In this document: positions 1 through 11,770 of the stretch, piece by piece | Layout: each line of letters starts with the position of its first letter | How positions within the stretch are numbered: the stretch's first letter is position 1 | Assembly: GCF_040954645.1 (NCBI RefSeq) | Contig: NC_092808.1 | Span: 82,337,889 to 82,401,888 of the forward strand | Length of the DNA stretch: 64,000 bases | Direction: 5' to 3' | Source of the DNA: Diabrotica undecimpunctata | Taxonomy: Eukaryota; Arthropoda; Insecta; Coleoptera; Chrysomelidae | The notes under the pieces: generated by a model | Databases searched by the model: none | What the model was told of the DNA's origin: nothing | What the model saw: the letters and a program-made list of their open reading frames with translations, nothing else | Translations under genes and position numbers: made by a program

Positions 1-183
1 CTTTTTTATTAAAACTAAACCAAATTTACAATGCTATGTATTCCGCCATTCTAACCCCTTTTCTTACCACCTTACTCCCCTTGTCCCCTTGTAGTTGCAA
101 CCTAGTCTTACAGGTTGCAACTACACACTGTTGCCAGACTGATCTAAAAACCCTTGGTTATACAAAATTAAAAGTCCTAAACA
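1..183 (-). repeat. Putative partial 3' LTR of the BEL/Pao element
   Basis: On the minus strand a G-rich run (plus-strand ccccccaca at 186-194) lies just downstream of the pol stop and is followed by TGTTTAGG. This is the arrangement expected of a polypurine tract followed by an LTR starting TG. The stretch contains a 10-bp perfect palindrome (gttgcaacct ... aggttgcaac, 94-121). The other end is outside the window, so no LTR pair can be compared. Confidence 0.35.
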
Positions 184-267
184 TTCCCCCCACATTGAAA
201 TAACAATTTCAACATAAAGCTTAAACATGTAATAACTGAAAAATAGAAAATTGTAACATAACCAACG

Positions 268-270
<3 letters not shown>

Positions 271-323
<53 letters not shown>
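271..323. repeat. (AT)n microsatellite
   Basis: About 26 perfect AT units lie between the BEL pol stop and the putative LTR. Apparent reading frames through this tract (runs of Tyr-Ile) are artefacts. Confidence 0.95.
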
Positions 324-328
<5 letters not shown>

Positions 329-340
329 AACACTTAATCA

Positions 341-1782
341 CTATGATTGTTCTGGGAGAGGACACAGTTTTAAAATAGAACGTTTGTATTCTCCCAGTTG
401 AATTTTGACCAAGACCACTCGCACATTTCCGTCTGGACCACAGAACAGTTTCTTCACTCTTCCTAGTCGCCACTGGGATGGAGGCAGATTGTCCTCCTTG
501 ATGATAACCAACTGTCCAGTTTGAAGGTTATTGGAATTCTTCATCCATTTTTGCCTTTGTTGCAATTCAGCAAGGTACTCACTCGACCATCTACTCCAAA
601 AATGTTGATGTAGCATCTGTACATGTTGCCAACGAGACAGATGATTCACTGGTATCTCTTTAAGACTTGGATCAGGAGCTTTAGTGAGTTTGCGTTCAAT
701 AAAGAAATGGGAAGGTGTTAATACCTCAAGATCGTCAGGACTAGAGGAAAGAAGGACCAAAGGACGGGAGTTTAGAACCGCTTCAACCTGTGCAAGAAGA
801 GTACTAAATTTCTCGTATTTAAGAAGAGATTTAACCAAAATTCTCCTTAAATGATGTTTACATGATTTCACGGCCGCTTTCCATAAACCCCCAAAATTTG
901 GAGCACGTGCCGGAATAAATTGCCATTGAATTCCCTCATTACCTAACGTATTACTCATTGTTTGTGATTCCTCTTCCAAAAATTGTTGTAATTCTTTTAA
1001 TTTAGTATTAGCCCCAATATAATTTGACCCATTATCTGAATAAATTTTAAGTGGTTTGCCCAGTCGTGCGACAAACCTTGCTTTTCAGGCTTTGCTGGTT
1101 AAGTCTGATACCACCTTAAATAAAGTGCTTTAGTTAAAACACACACAAAAAGATAAATATAACATTTAATTATTTGTGAACCACGACCACGTTTTGTCTT
1201 CATTGGAAAAGGACCTGCATAATCCATTCCCGTTACATAAAATGGAGGATTTACTTCTACTCTCTCTTTTGGTAAAACTTCCATAATTTGCTCCAAAGGA
1301 ATAGGTTTGCATCGGAAACATCTCACACAATTGCGATACACTTTCCGTGCTATGTTTCGTCCTCCCAGTACCCAAAAATTCTCTCTGATAGTACTTAACA
1401 ATTGCTGCGGGCCACAATGCAGCAACCTATTATATTCCATTTCAAATAACAATATGGTAAACCTGTGTTTAGCACGTAATAATCGAGGGTGTTTTTGTGA
1501 ATAAGGTAGGTTTGTCAAGTTTAATCTACCCCCCACCCTGAGACATCCTGCTTTCTCCATGAAAGGATTCAAATTAAGAAGACTTTTCTTCCAGGGTTTT
1601 CCAGTTTCCAGTGTCATCATATCCGCTTCAAAAATTTCTTTTGGTGATACCAATACCAACGCATCCATAGCTTTCTCTAATTCCAAAGGAGATAGTGAAC
1701 TGGTTACATCAAAATTTCTTGATCTGATCTTAAAGGCACGGATGCGTTCTGTAGATGAACAGAAGGCACATTTTGAGCACAT
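341..1782 (-). pseudogene. BEL/Pao retrotransposon pol, integrase region
   Basis: Reading on the minus strand from 1782: a zinc-binding H2C2 segment (H..GPQQLL...F.....R..C..C), then the start of the integrase core with GMDYAGPF. A frame change near 1085-1100 follows, then YSDNGSNYIGAN (second catalytic Asp) and APNFGGLWKAAVKS. The C-terminal part (QTGQLVIIKEDNLPPSQWRLGRV) is the DUF5641-type tail typical of BEL/Pao. In the family the position in GGLWxAAVKS is normally Glu, the third catalytic residue; here it is Lys. With the frameshift this makes an inactive copy. Protease, RT and RNase H are not seen upstream. Family assignment is firm; activity is very unlikely. Confidence 0.88.
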
Positions 1783-2289
1783 AAACGAAGTTCATGTGCT
1801 CAAAAAAATCTCTAAAATCTAAATCAGTTAATAGTGCTCATCTAAAATTTATACAAAATATTACATATACATATTTGGCTCTAAAAACTCCGAAAATAAA
1901 TAAAAGTCTTGTAAAAGTCTGCTAAGATTTCCTTGGTGACTGCTTAAGAATTTAGAGAAGAAAAATATATGGGTATCATATTTTGTAAGTGAGGATAATA
2001 AAAGTTCTGAAACTATTTTCTTGTGGCCAAAGTTAAATATTGTATTTATTAGGTTAATTAAAATTCGGATATTATAGTATTAACTTAGTTTTCTCAGGGG
2101 ATTTTAGGTTTTTTACAAGAAATTTATAAACATGGATAAATATATGTGTTTCTTGATTGATGGTTATAACACGACTCTTATCTTAAACTAACAACTAATC
2201 CCGTATATATTTTATCTAAGTTTTGTGTATCAGATATCAAACACTCCTTGTATCACATACACACATAAGACCACTTGACATCTGCTAGA
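1783..2289. other. AT-rich stretch, no gene seen
   Basis: No coding signal on either strand. A short piece near 2005-2025 (ttctgaaactattttcttgtgg) resembles the left end of the foldback family at 42972 and 49701. Confidence 0.5.
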
Positions 2290-3950
2290 TTCACATGACT
2301 ATTCTATTCCTCATACTTCCATCATAGGCGTGATGGTAGGAATTATGGGTTGTTATTGTGTCCCCCTTGGCATTGAACTCGTTAGAGGAAGGACCAACAG
2401 AAGATGTAGGTTTCTTCCTGGGGTGTCCTAGTCTTCGTCTTGGCACTACGGGAGTGGGAGCTTCAACATTATTGAGGTTAGCTTATATAAGAGTGGATAA
2501 GTGGAACACACCAAGAGTAGTAGAGGTGCCCACTCCATAAAACTAGTATCTCAGAGGAGATACCACTTGCTTTATTCTATAGGGTTCATCTCTATTCGGG
2601 TAGAATTTAGCTGTTTGACCCGTTCGACTTGTTACTAAGAGCCGTTTTTTGGCCCACACGTCTCTCAGAAATTTTTTTTGTCTATTTTGGGCGTTGTCAT
2701 GCTTCATCCTTGATTTATGCCACGTTTCAGTCATGCTTTTAGGTATGGAATTATCTGAGGTATATAATTATCTGAGGTATAAAATTTTCAGATTCCACAA
2801 CTTGGCGAATATCTCGATTAACTTAATCTAGAGTTCGCAATTCATGTCCGAAAGTTAAGTAGGCAGCGGTTTGTTCTATGGGCTCGTTCCATACTGAGTT
2901 CATGGAAAAATCTAACTATTGGTATCTTCTCAGGTCAAGTGTTATGTTCAGTTCCTACAAGCATAGCAAGTCTAGGTTTTAGATCTCCACTCTTGCGATC
3001 TATCATATTAGCAGAACAGTAATAGAGTGGAGTAAAAGTCTGTTTATCTGTAAAACAAGGCAAACTTATTACATTACGTCTTACACGAACTGCACGCCAT
3101 TATCACTATTAATTTTTCGGGATAGGCCAAATCGCGCAAATATCTCCACTTACTTACTAGACCTGTCTTCGACTATCAAAATTCAAAGTTCACCTTTTGA
3201 TCCTTTAAGTAACACTCCAAATAAGTCAGAGGCATATACAGGGGTTTGTAACAGTCCAACTGGTTTCTAGTTAGAGGCCGTATATCTTTGTCTCAGACAA
3301 TCTGGATATTTATCAATATAATCAGCGACACAAATTACGTTCAATACCATAATGGCCCGCAGTTAGCGCATCATGATATTCCTTTATAATGGCTTTATGC
3401 TCATGTGTGGGTACTACTAAATGAGCCTTTTCTTCGTCTTCTTCTGACAAGTAGCGGTAGAGTACTCATTGCGTGAGCAGGTATCTATGATCTGTCCATT
3501 TTACGAAAAGGCATCCGTAAGTAGAGATAAATCCTGAACGGTGACACAAACGCAGTCAGCTTATGCGACATTAACTTGATGATATCAAGTAATAATTTAG
3601 TAGGATCTATTTTATCTGTTAATTGTACATTAACTACCGTTGTCAATACTGTTTTTACTAACGCTATTAGCAAATTTTACAAAAATTTGTTCTGAATCGT
3701 GTCCTTTATGACCTAATATAATATGTTGATGCGTAAAACGGGTCTAGGTTGAGGTGAAATAAATGTATCTACGGCAGAAAAACCTTAAGAGAATGCTTTC
3801 GTATGGCTACAAACTGGACAGTGCTCTGATAAAACCTGGTTTACCACAACCGCAATAAGTTAAAGGGTTGTTTAAGCTATTGTTCAGTGATTTTGAAGTA
3901 GGTGCTCCGACGGTAGCAATAACCGTAGGGGTAGTAGAAAACCTGAAATT
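2290..3950 (-). pseudogene. Decayed Ty3/gypsy-like gag-pol remnant
   Basis: Fragments lie in the order expected for one minus-strand element. Near 3830 there is a Cys-rich piece (YCGCGKPG...PVC) like a gag zinc knuckle. A piece resembling an integrase H2C2 region lies near 3330-3480 (VPTHEHKAIIKEYHDALTAGHYGIER, in part). An integrase C-terminal segment (KFYPNRDEPYRIKQVVSP) spans about 2543-2734, and a Pro/Arg-rich tail (PRRRLGHPRKKP) about 2380-2540. Every piece is broken by stops and frame changes. RT was not recognised. The family is likely but not certain. Confidence 0.5.
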
Positions 3951-4034
3951 AAAATCTTGAATATGTTGCCTGTGTGAGTCTATTTCAAAGAGGTAAAAAG
4001 AAATAAAAATAAGTAACTGTGTATTTAGAATTTA

Positions 4035-4116
4035 TTATTATTATTTTGTTTTGAGAATGAATTTCGAAGTGAAAATGGAAACTTCAAATAAACTTATTTT
4101 AAAATAAAATTGTGGC
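4035..4116 (+). repeat. Degenerate foldback/PLE end
   Basis: ttttgagaatgaatttcgaa ... gtggcttattt is a diverged match to the right arm of the elements at 42972-43923 and 49701-49905, which carry ttttgagaacgatttccgaa ... gtggcttattcc. Confidence 0.6.
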
Positions 4117-4746
4117 TTATTTAAAAAAAAAATAGTAAATTGCAAAAATTAACAATATATCCAAATTACTGATTCGTTCAAATTATCATATATGTTGGTT
4201 ATGATTGGTTTGTCTTAACTAAAATATGACTGTGGTTGGATATTTTGTGTATTTCTGACAAATACAGCATCGAGAGTCGTCCCATACCTTGTAGTTCCTT
4301 CCTTTTTTTTTTAAATTGATCATGCGCAATAATAATTTTTCCTTTATAAAATTTAGCAGTGTTTCAGCTTCTTCGGATGCAAGATTGACGTTAAAATAAT
4401 TCACTAATGTATAGGTGATATTTATAAATATATTATATAACGTGCACGCAAGCGCGAATACCGTACTATTTCTCAACATGTATTCGTGCTGGCTTTACAC
4501 GTATTTTATTCGTACGTGTCGTGGCGCTATAGAGTAATACAACGCTAGTATAGAAACTTCGCTTTAAAAGAAAGAACTTATTGGATATAAAATTGGACAA
4601 AAACAGTCGCAATACATTACTTTATGTTGATAAAATCAACGGTATTATTATCTTAAACAATAAATATAAAATTTGTATGAAAAAAAGCCACAGGATAGAA
4701 AAGGTAATATAAAAAATTCTGGTGCTTAAATAATGCTAAAGACAAT
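4117..4746. other. No recognisable gene
   Basis: An 86-codon frame on the minus strand (4219-4479) ends in a short Cys-containing stretch (WDDSRCCICQKYTKYPTT). It has no recognised domain, paralogue in the window or promoter context, so it is not called as a gene. Confidence 0.4.
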
Positions 4747-5990
4747 AAAAAAAACTATATATTAGATACAACACATATAAAAAGAATAATAAACACGTAC
4801 TTAAAAAGTGGATACTGGTCAAGTAAATCTCTTCACGAAGATGTGTTTGCATCTCAACCAATCAAATTCACAATAGGGGCCTTACATTGTCTTGTTAAAG
4901 ATTTTAAAAAGGTAATCTCGTTAAAAATGTCGGGTCATGTGAGTTTATAGATATAAAGTTTGATAGCACCTCATGTATGTCTCTTAACGCTAACACTGCA
5001 AGAGAAAAAGGTATACCACCTTTCATGATCAAATGATTTGTCGCTCATTATAAGAGTAGCAAAAGGTTGTCCTACAGGACAAGTCTTATTATATTCACTA
5101 TAGTTGATAGTGATTAACGATCTTTTAGCAAAGCTTAAAAGAAATTTATTCGTTCTTTGGGCTATGCAGACGATCTAGCTGTAAAGGTAATTAAATTAAG
5201 TTTAAGAAAATTAAAAAAAAAAAACTATATATTAAATACAACACATACAAAAAAGAATAATAAACACGCACTTAAGAAGTGGATACTCATTAAATATATC
5301 TATTCACAGATAACACTTTGCATCTAACCAATCAAATCCACCATATATGCCTTACATTGTGTTGTTAGAGATCTTGAAAAGTATCTAGTCAAAAAAGTGG
5401 CGTTTTGTGCGTTCAAAGATACAAAGTTTGATAACACCTCGCTGGAGTCTGTTAACGCTACCACTGTAAGAGAAAACGGTAAGATACCTTTAATCATCAA
5501 GTAATTCGTCCGATCATTATAAGAATAGCAAAATGCTGTTCTCAAGAAGTCTTATTACACCCACTGTAGTCAATAGTGTTTAACGGTCTTTTAGTAAAGC
5601 TCAAAAGAAAGTATCTCCTGCTATGCAGGCGATGTAGTTAAACAGTTAACAGTAAGCATGACAGTATTATTTTTGATTACGTGGAAGCTGTTTTAATCCT
5701 AGTAACTACTTGATGTTCGAAAAAAAGGACGTTCGGTAAATCCTAATATAACGACACTTATTTTATTTATAAATAGGAGGAAATTTACAGTTTAACTTCC
5801 GACCATGGATGGAGTAATACAATCGTTCTCAGAAGAGGTTATGTATCTCGAATTTATTCTTGAAGAACATATTAAGCGGAATGCTAATCTTGGAAATACC
5901 GCCACTAACGTAACGAGGGCTCTTTATACGTATCGTAGGCTTTGTCGTAAAATAAGAAATTTGAACCATAAAATGATCTATTAGTCATAT
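4747..5990 (+). pseudogene. LINE reverse transcriptase fragments (R1/Jockey-like), partly duplicated
   Basis: Two ~420-bp direct repeats (about 4747-5180 and 5217-5630), clearly homologous but diverged, each encode a broken RT palm segment. The first reads VAKGCPTGQVLL followed by a segment like DDLLAKLKR and GYADDLA after small frame changes. Downstream (5720-5980) come NPNITTLILFINRRK and VMYLEFILEEHIKRN, corresponding to the RT thumb region (usual pattern NPSKT..VLFTKK and YLGVILD). Endonuclease and ORF1 are absent. It is heavily mutated and non-functional. Confidence 0.65.
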
Positions 5991-6670
5991 ATAACAGTTA
6001 TCTGACAGAAAATTACTTACGCTGCTCTGTTTGGTGAAATTAAACAATACAGAAAATACAATGATACAATTGCAAAACGAATAAAAGCAGTTGTACACAT
6101 ATAGGTGTAAAGAGGTTCGATCTAGAAAATGATTTTATGCTAGAAAGGGCGCAGAATCTAATACCTGACGCAACTGACTAAGTATCTAGAAGTTTTGAGG
6201 GTTATATCAACTCAATCCGTGAAGATATCTACAGACATTACGTCTAGAAAAAAAAATTTCAAACTGAAACTAATCATAAAGAAAGTTAGTTGAAACAAAA
6301 CACAATAGATTATATCACATTAACTTTTATATTAAACGAATAAAACTCAGAGAGTTTTATCACCAGGATATAAATATTCGTCGGAGAAACTTCTATAATA
6401 TTTCGAGCAAAAGTATCGATTTATGTGTTCAAGAGTGCTTGAAAAAACGCCTCAATTCAGCCAAAATATTTATTGCATTGGAAATAAAAACAGCATATCC
6501 ATTATTGTTGGTAATAAGATTGCTAATCGTCTTTGAGTACATATTTACAAAAAATTTGTCTGTTCAACTGCTTCTTTCCAAATACTTAATAGTGAGGTTT
6601 CAGTTATATGCCCAACAGGGAGTAACCATTAGACTTCATAATACCGTTTGCAGTTAGACCAAATGAAGGG
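5991..6670. other. No recognisable gene
   Basis: AT-rich. A 72-codon frame at 6439-6657 shows no recognised motif. Confidence 0.4.
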
Positions 6671-6906
6671 TACAGGGGAAAAACAGGCTAAGTCACATTG
6701 TATGATTTTAAGATAAAGCAATTTTAAAGTTCAAAACGCTACAAACACTAAAGTTTTTGAATTCAGAATTTGTTTTTTTTTACCATTATGTCTCTAAACT
6801 ATCTGAGATCCTTAGGTTAAAAACTGAAAGCAATTAAAAATGTTTTTGATATAAAAATCAAGAAGTTATTGATAGTTGGTTCTGACTTATCCCGTTTTTT
6901 CCCTGA
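6671..6906. repeat. Small inverted-repeat element
   Basis: Left arm 6671-6697 (tacaggggaaaaacaggcta...) pairs imperfectly with right arm 6880-6906 (...tatcccgttttttccctga). The ~236-bp unit lacks coding sequence and could be a MITE or foldback remnant. No clear target duplication was found. Confidence 0.45.
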
Positions 6907-7128
6907 ATGTTTAACAATTTTTTTTTAAGTATATTTTTATTGTACAAACAATTTTACGTCTTCAAAAATAGTTAAACTAAATGAATTATTATAAGAAAAT
7001 AACAAGATTGTTTCGATTATTTTAAAAGGTTTTTTCACCGAACAAAATAAAAAATGTCCCCCATATTCTTAATTAATTGTGCACCAGTGAGTTAAAATAA
7101 TCCTGAGCTTCTTTTCCACAGAACTTTT

Positions 7129-8840
7129 TTAAACTTTGCAAGTTAGCAAATTTTTGCGCCGAAATTGGTATTTGACCTGAAGCAAAAAAAATAATAGTGA
7201 AACTAAATAACAGTCTATGAATACAACTTTACCTGAGTAAGATATTTCATGAAGAAGAAATTGATTGTTACTCTCCAAATTTTTGATAAAGGTAGGTTTT
7301 CTATCGATTACAACTGCACAGTTCCATGCCCCACTATATGTGTCTTTATACTCGATTAACCTAGGATGTTTTTTTGAAACTTTTAATTGGCTTATTGATT
7401 GAATTAGAAAGTTAGCTTTTTTCTTGTAAAGTTTATTTACATGTTCGGTCCACTTTCGAAAAATATGTTGATTGTCTTCTGAAATATGTTCCACTACAAA
7501 GGGTGAAGGTTTGTTCCCGGAAGATTGAACGAGATCGCATAATTCCTTCACTGTTTTAATTCTGGCTTTTTGATTAATGATTCCCATATTCTTATCATTT
7601 TTCATATAAGAATGACCTCTAATAGGAAAAGTTACTCTTATAGAATCAAACCTTTTTTGATGGTGAACAAGATTATGCAAATAGCGGAAAATGGTGTAAT
7701 TCTTGTTTTGCCCACCGCAGGAGTCACAAAACAATTCCAGTTCCCTTATGTTTGAATCACAATAGGTATATACGAAATGATTCAGTAGAAAAGCAACATC
7801 ATCACTACCTTTTTTAGCAATGGTTTCTGGGTACACATAAAAGATACTTCTTGAGTCAGAGAACATGTACGTTGAACATATAAATGGACAGCTGCCTCTT
7901 GTAGTATACATCATTAGTAGGAATTTTGGGAATTGGAAAATTTTTACCAAAGTCTATGCAGATTGACTATTTTACGTTGGATTTACGACTTAAAAGCTTT
8001 TATTGCTTTTTCATTGAATAAAATGATTTTGATTTACTTAAATGAAGATCATGTAATGTGTTCAGTTGTTTAATTTTAGTTGTTATGTCTTCCTTAGTTT
8101 GATCAATTTTTTGGTTTTCATTTAGAAACACGTGTACAGGTTTTTCATTACCTGGTTGTTTTTCTTGCTTGAGACATTTCATTTTAGCTAGGTATTCATC
8201 ACATATGCTGCACGTGTCTGTGCGTGGGTAACCAAAAGCTTTGTTAAAATCTGTAAATTTCGTATGATACTTCGCTGTCGGAATGCATTTTTTTAAACAT
8301 TTTCCACATTTTCTTAACATTGAGTTCTTCGGGTAAATATTTCTTCTGAGAGTCGTTGGTACTGCAATGACTTCCTGTTTTTAGATGATGATATATGCTC
8401 TTTAATTTTATAACGAGTATCATCACACAGTTTTAAGGGTCTGTTTAAGTGTTTTCCTCTTGTGTCGATTGGAGGCATGCCGGTATTTTTTAAAGATGTG
8501 AGTAAATACTCAATTCTACATTTTGTGATGCCGTGTAAAGCTACAAACTCATTTCGATAAACTGCTACTTAATTAAGTTTGTTTTTATGTAAATATCTAA
8601 TCTTATAAAGAGCTACAACATCTCTTAAACGAGCATTTTCTTCGTCCAGCCGACGACGTCTATTCTTAACTGGAACAATACTAATGAGTCTACATAAATA
8701 GGAGTTTGGTTTATCGGTAGACTCCAACAGATTTAAAACTTCTTATAATGTTTTGCTAACCCTCTGCTAGAATCTTTTTAGAGCACTGTAAACGTTTTCA
8801 GTTACATTCCCTGCCAATTTCATGACTTTGTAGCCTAATT
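7129..8840 (-). pseudogene. Decayed gene with DUF7869-like core, probably transposon-derived
   Basis: The C-terminal exon-like frame (7129-7950) contains ELELFCDSCGGQNKNYTIFR, then FPIRGHSYMKND and KWTEHV. The CDSCGGQNKN plus RGHS pattern is one I associate with the DUF7869 family, common in repetitive copies in insect genomes. Upstream pieces in other frames carry YHTKFTDFNKAFGYPR and TDTCSICD (8000-8320) and a Lys/His-rich stretch (8244-8426). Further up, MKLAGNVTENVYSALKRF appears near 8760-8830. At least two frame changes and a stop interrupt it. Acidic residues near the Cys motif could be catalytic if this is an RNase H-fold transposase, but that is inference. Confidence 0.6.
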
Positions 8841-8938
8841 TTTTTATTCATATCTGTTAATCTTCCATGTTTGGGCCTCTTTTTGTAGAAAACACCATCG
8901 GCGTATCCTCGCAATCACCTAAGTCACTTTTCATGCTA

Positions 8939-9118
8939 GAACAATGTTTCCAACAATGCTTAATAACGAACAACTTGAATAATACCGACAAAACTGAAAA
9001 AAACTATTACAACAGCGATACGTGGCACGAACAATGTTTCTAACAATGCTTACTAACGAAAAACATGAATAATACTGACAAAATTATAGAAAACCATCAC
9101 AATAGCGACACGTAGCAC
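8939..9118. repeat. Two-copy tandem repeat, 90-bp unit
   Basis: Units 8939-9028 and 9029-9118 both start gaacaatgtttc and end in tagcgac/cagcgat followed by acgt.gcac. By eye about 80-85% of positions agree. It lies directly upstream of a PLE-type end. Confidence 0.85.
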
Positions 9119-9191
9119 GCTAACGAATAGAAGTGAGAAACTCGACTTAACTAATTAAAGAGGTTATACTAGCTGGTTAAACTTTAGGATA

Positions 9192-9230
9192 GCACTGATG
9201 ATGGAATAATTATTCCGAAAACGTTCTGTG
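9192..9230 (+). ncRNA. Hammerhead-ribozyme-like motif in a PLE end
   Basis: GCA (9192-9194) is followed by CTGATGA (9195-9201), a stem II GGAAT/ATTCC (9203-9207, 9212-9216), GAA, the minimal helix III AACGTT, C (9226), then TGT. GCA/TGT can form a short stem I. The layout matches the minimal hammerheads described in Penelope-like elements. Cleavage would follow C9226. Confidence 0.65.
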
Positions 9231-9875
9231 ATGTAAACTACATTTATTTTACATATTTTCAATTGTCACCAGAAGCACGTGAAAGCCAAACAGGGTCGTA
9301 CTGATATGTATCATATGATTTTTAATTTCTTGAAATTTAATTATTAAATCACAATTAAACTAAACTCTAAAAAATAACACGACCAGTAAATAACTTAACA
9401 ATAACTATAACATAAATATAACACAATATATTAACTTAAAAATCAACACGATACAATTTGAATTTAAACATGCTGGCAAGTTTGGATCTGCAATAGGTAC
9501 ATTATATTTAATAGCCTCTTGACGAATGAGATGGCGAATATTAACACGTGCGTTTGTTGACAGATGGGAATTTGCTAAACGAATGAACTTTAGACCAATA
9601 GGATATTTTTTATTACTATATCTTTTATAGAGGAATTTTTAAAGAAAAATTCTGTGTTTGGTTAAACTGGCGATGATATGAAGGCAGTCTTAAGACTCCA
9701 TGATGATACTTAAGATACAAAAATAAAGCAAACTGTAACGTTACAAATAATCAAAACGATTATGTACACAAAAAAGAGAAAAAAACTTAAAGGTAAAGTT
9801 TGGTGAATTTGAAGTAGAGTTTTTAAAGAAAGAAATATTCAAAATAATGTTTTATATCATAATAAACAAAAAAAA
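9231..9875. other. AT-rich stretch, no gene seen
   Basis: The first ~60 bases are probably the remainder of the PLE end (caattgtcaccagaagcacg). Beyond that nothing is recognised. Confidence 0.4.
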
Positions 9876-10115
9876 TGGGGCCACCTGATGAGAGGACAAA
9901 AGTACACATTCCTACAAAATATAATGCAAGGAAAAATCCAAGGACGCAGAAATCCAGGCCGTAGAAGAATGTAATGGATAAGAAATTTAAGAGAGTGGTT
10001 TGGCTGTACTACTAACGAATTATTCAAAACAGCAGTAAATAAAATTAGAATCGCCCTAATGATATCCAATCTCCGATAGGAGAGGCACTCAAAGAAGAAG
10101 AAGTCATAATATGTT
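9876..10115 (+). pseudogene. LINE ORF2 C-terminal fragment
   Basis: The frame reads RGQKYTFLQNIMQGKIQGRR, then NLREWFGCTTNELF and KIRIALMISNLR, ending in a Lys-rich tail from (gaa)n. This is the conserved C-terminal block of a common insect non-LTR retrotransposon (pattern LLRLIMQGKI.GRR...WLRNLREWFG). One in-frame stop is present. No RT is attached, as expected for a 5'-truncated LINE insertion. Confidence 0.75.
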
Positions 10116-10437
10116 AAGTTAAATACAGCCTTGTACGACATGATATTATTTGGCTAAAAGTCATAAAGAGATCGTTCGTATTGACAGACTTTTCTTAATT
10201 CACACGATTTGGTTTGGTTAGAGAGGAAGAGCATACTAAATGCTTACCTATATTAATCTACTCTATTGTAGATAAATATGCATTCTGAATATATAAATAT
10301 ATGTGTACGATGCATTTTAATAATTTTCTCGGAGAATTAATCACTGACTTACATTTTTTGTAGCATCCAACTGAACGTATTAGGTGGAAGTAAGGCAATG
10401 AACTACGAAAAAAGCCTCGAAGATCTATATGCATTGT

Positions 10438-11525
10438 ATCATCATCATCATCATAATCATCGCCCAGCCCTTTGCGTTTACTGCTGGATATAGGCCTCCC
10501 TCATTTTTGTCCATTGTGCTTTATCTTGAGCACTTTTCATCCAATTTCTTGACATTTTTTGAGATCGTCAGTCCAACGAGTAGAGGGTATTTTTCTACTT
10601 ATTTTGTCTAACCTCCGCCTCCACTCAAGCAATCTCTTCGTCCACCTTTCATCACTGATTGGGGCGACCTGGGAGACTGAATCCGGCCCAGTTCTATTTC
10701 AGTGTAGTAATTCGGGAAACTAAATCGGTAACTCCTTTTCTTAACTCTTCATTTCTAAATCGGTCACGAAAAGATATACTCATTGGAAAGCATTGACCTT
10801 TCCATTTTCCTCTGAGCTATTTGTAGCGTTTTAGAAGTTGTAGCTGTTAATGTCAAAGTTTCGGAGCCATAGGTCATCACAGGCAAGAGACATTGGTCAA
10901 AAAATGTTTTACGTTTTAAAGAAATTGGTATATCGCTTTTAAAGATGTCTTTGAGTTTTCCATAAGCTGCCCATGCTAGGTTTATTCTTCTTCGTAGTTC
11001 ACATGTTTGGTTGTCTCTTATAATCTTTATTTTGTGTCCAAAGTATATTATTTTTTTCACCAGCTCTACTGTCTCCAACATTGTCCCCAATATTGATATT
11101 TCCGCTAGGTACTAGGTTTGTTATGAATTTTGTTTTGGGGATGTTTATTTTAAGACCCACACTGGCACACACTAACTGAAGTTCATGCAACATTGTACAT
11201 ATTTCCTTGAGTTTGTACGGGAACAAAACTATGTCGTTTGCGAATTTCAAATTTGTTAATCTTCTACCATCAATGTTTAGGCTTTTCTCTTCCCAGTAAA
11301 GTTTTTTACAAGCATATTCTAGTACTGCAGTAAACAGTTTAGGCGATAAGGTATCACCCTGTTGGACTCCTCTGCTGATTGGGATATGATCCGTGTTTTT
11401 ATGTAGTTTCACCGACATAGTTGCGTTCTTGTTGTTTGTATATATGTATGTATTGTAAATAACCTTGTATATCAGTAGCCAATGCGGCATGCTTGTTGTG
11501 ATTCCAGGATTTTTGGACATTTCTA
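10438..11525 (-). pseudogene. 5'-truncated RTE-type LINE reverse transcriptase
   Basis: The minus strand reads GVQQGDTLSPKLFTAVLEYA, then LKFANDIVLF (motif C, FADD degenerated to FAND), GLKINIPKTKFITNLV. After a frame change near 11080 come GHKIKIIRDNQTCELRRRIN and VMTYGSETLTLT. These match the nearly intact element at 53412-56354 domain by domain. The 3' end carries a (TGA)n tail on this strand (tcatcatcatcatcat at 10440-10455), the usual RTE terminus. The frameshift and the loss of the second Asp of the catalytic pair make it inactive. Confidence 0.85.
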
Positions 11526-11569
11526 AAATAAGTTAGCCACTATGTTAACCCGTAACAGAAACGTAACAG

Positions 11570-11770
11570 AAAAATGTATACCTACCTAGGAGATCAGTCG
11601 TTGACTATAAGAGCAGTACAAGATTAACATCAAGAAGGAGTTTCACATCTACTGTGGTCGATAGTGGTTTACCATCTTTTAAGAAAACTCAAAAAAGGGT
11701 ATCCTGCTCCAAGCTATGCGGAAGTTCTTGATATGTAGGTAAGCAGCACAATATTATTGCTGGAATTGTA
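11570..11770 (+). pseudogene. Short LINE RT remnant related to 4747-5630
   Basis: gttgactataagagcagtac ... gtggtcgatagtggtttacc resembles the GCPTGQ/DDLLAKL portion of the repeats at 4747-5630, which carry tattataagagtagc ... tatagttgatagtgatt. It is too short and broken to code. Confidence 0.45.

Noticed and set aside
4219..4479. 86-codon minus-strand frame with a CCIC motif
   Set aside because: Too few Cys/His to form a zinc finger and no supporting context; cannot be told from chance.
8939..9118. Possible CRISPR-like or satellite array
   Set aside because: Only two 90-bp units, no spacers and a eukaryotic context. It is a simple tandem duplication.
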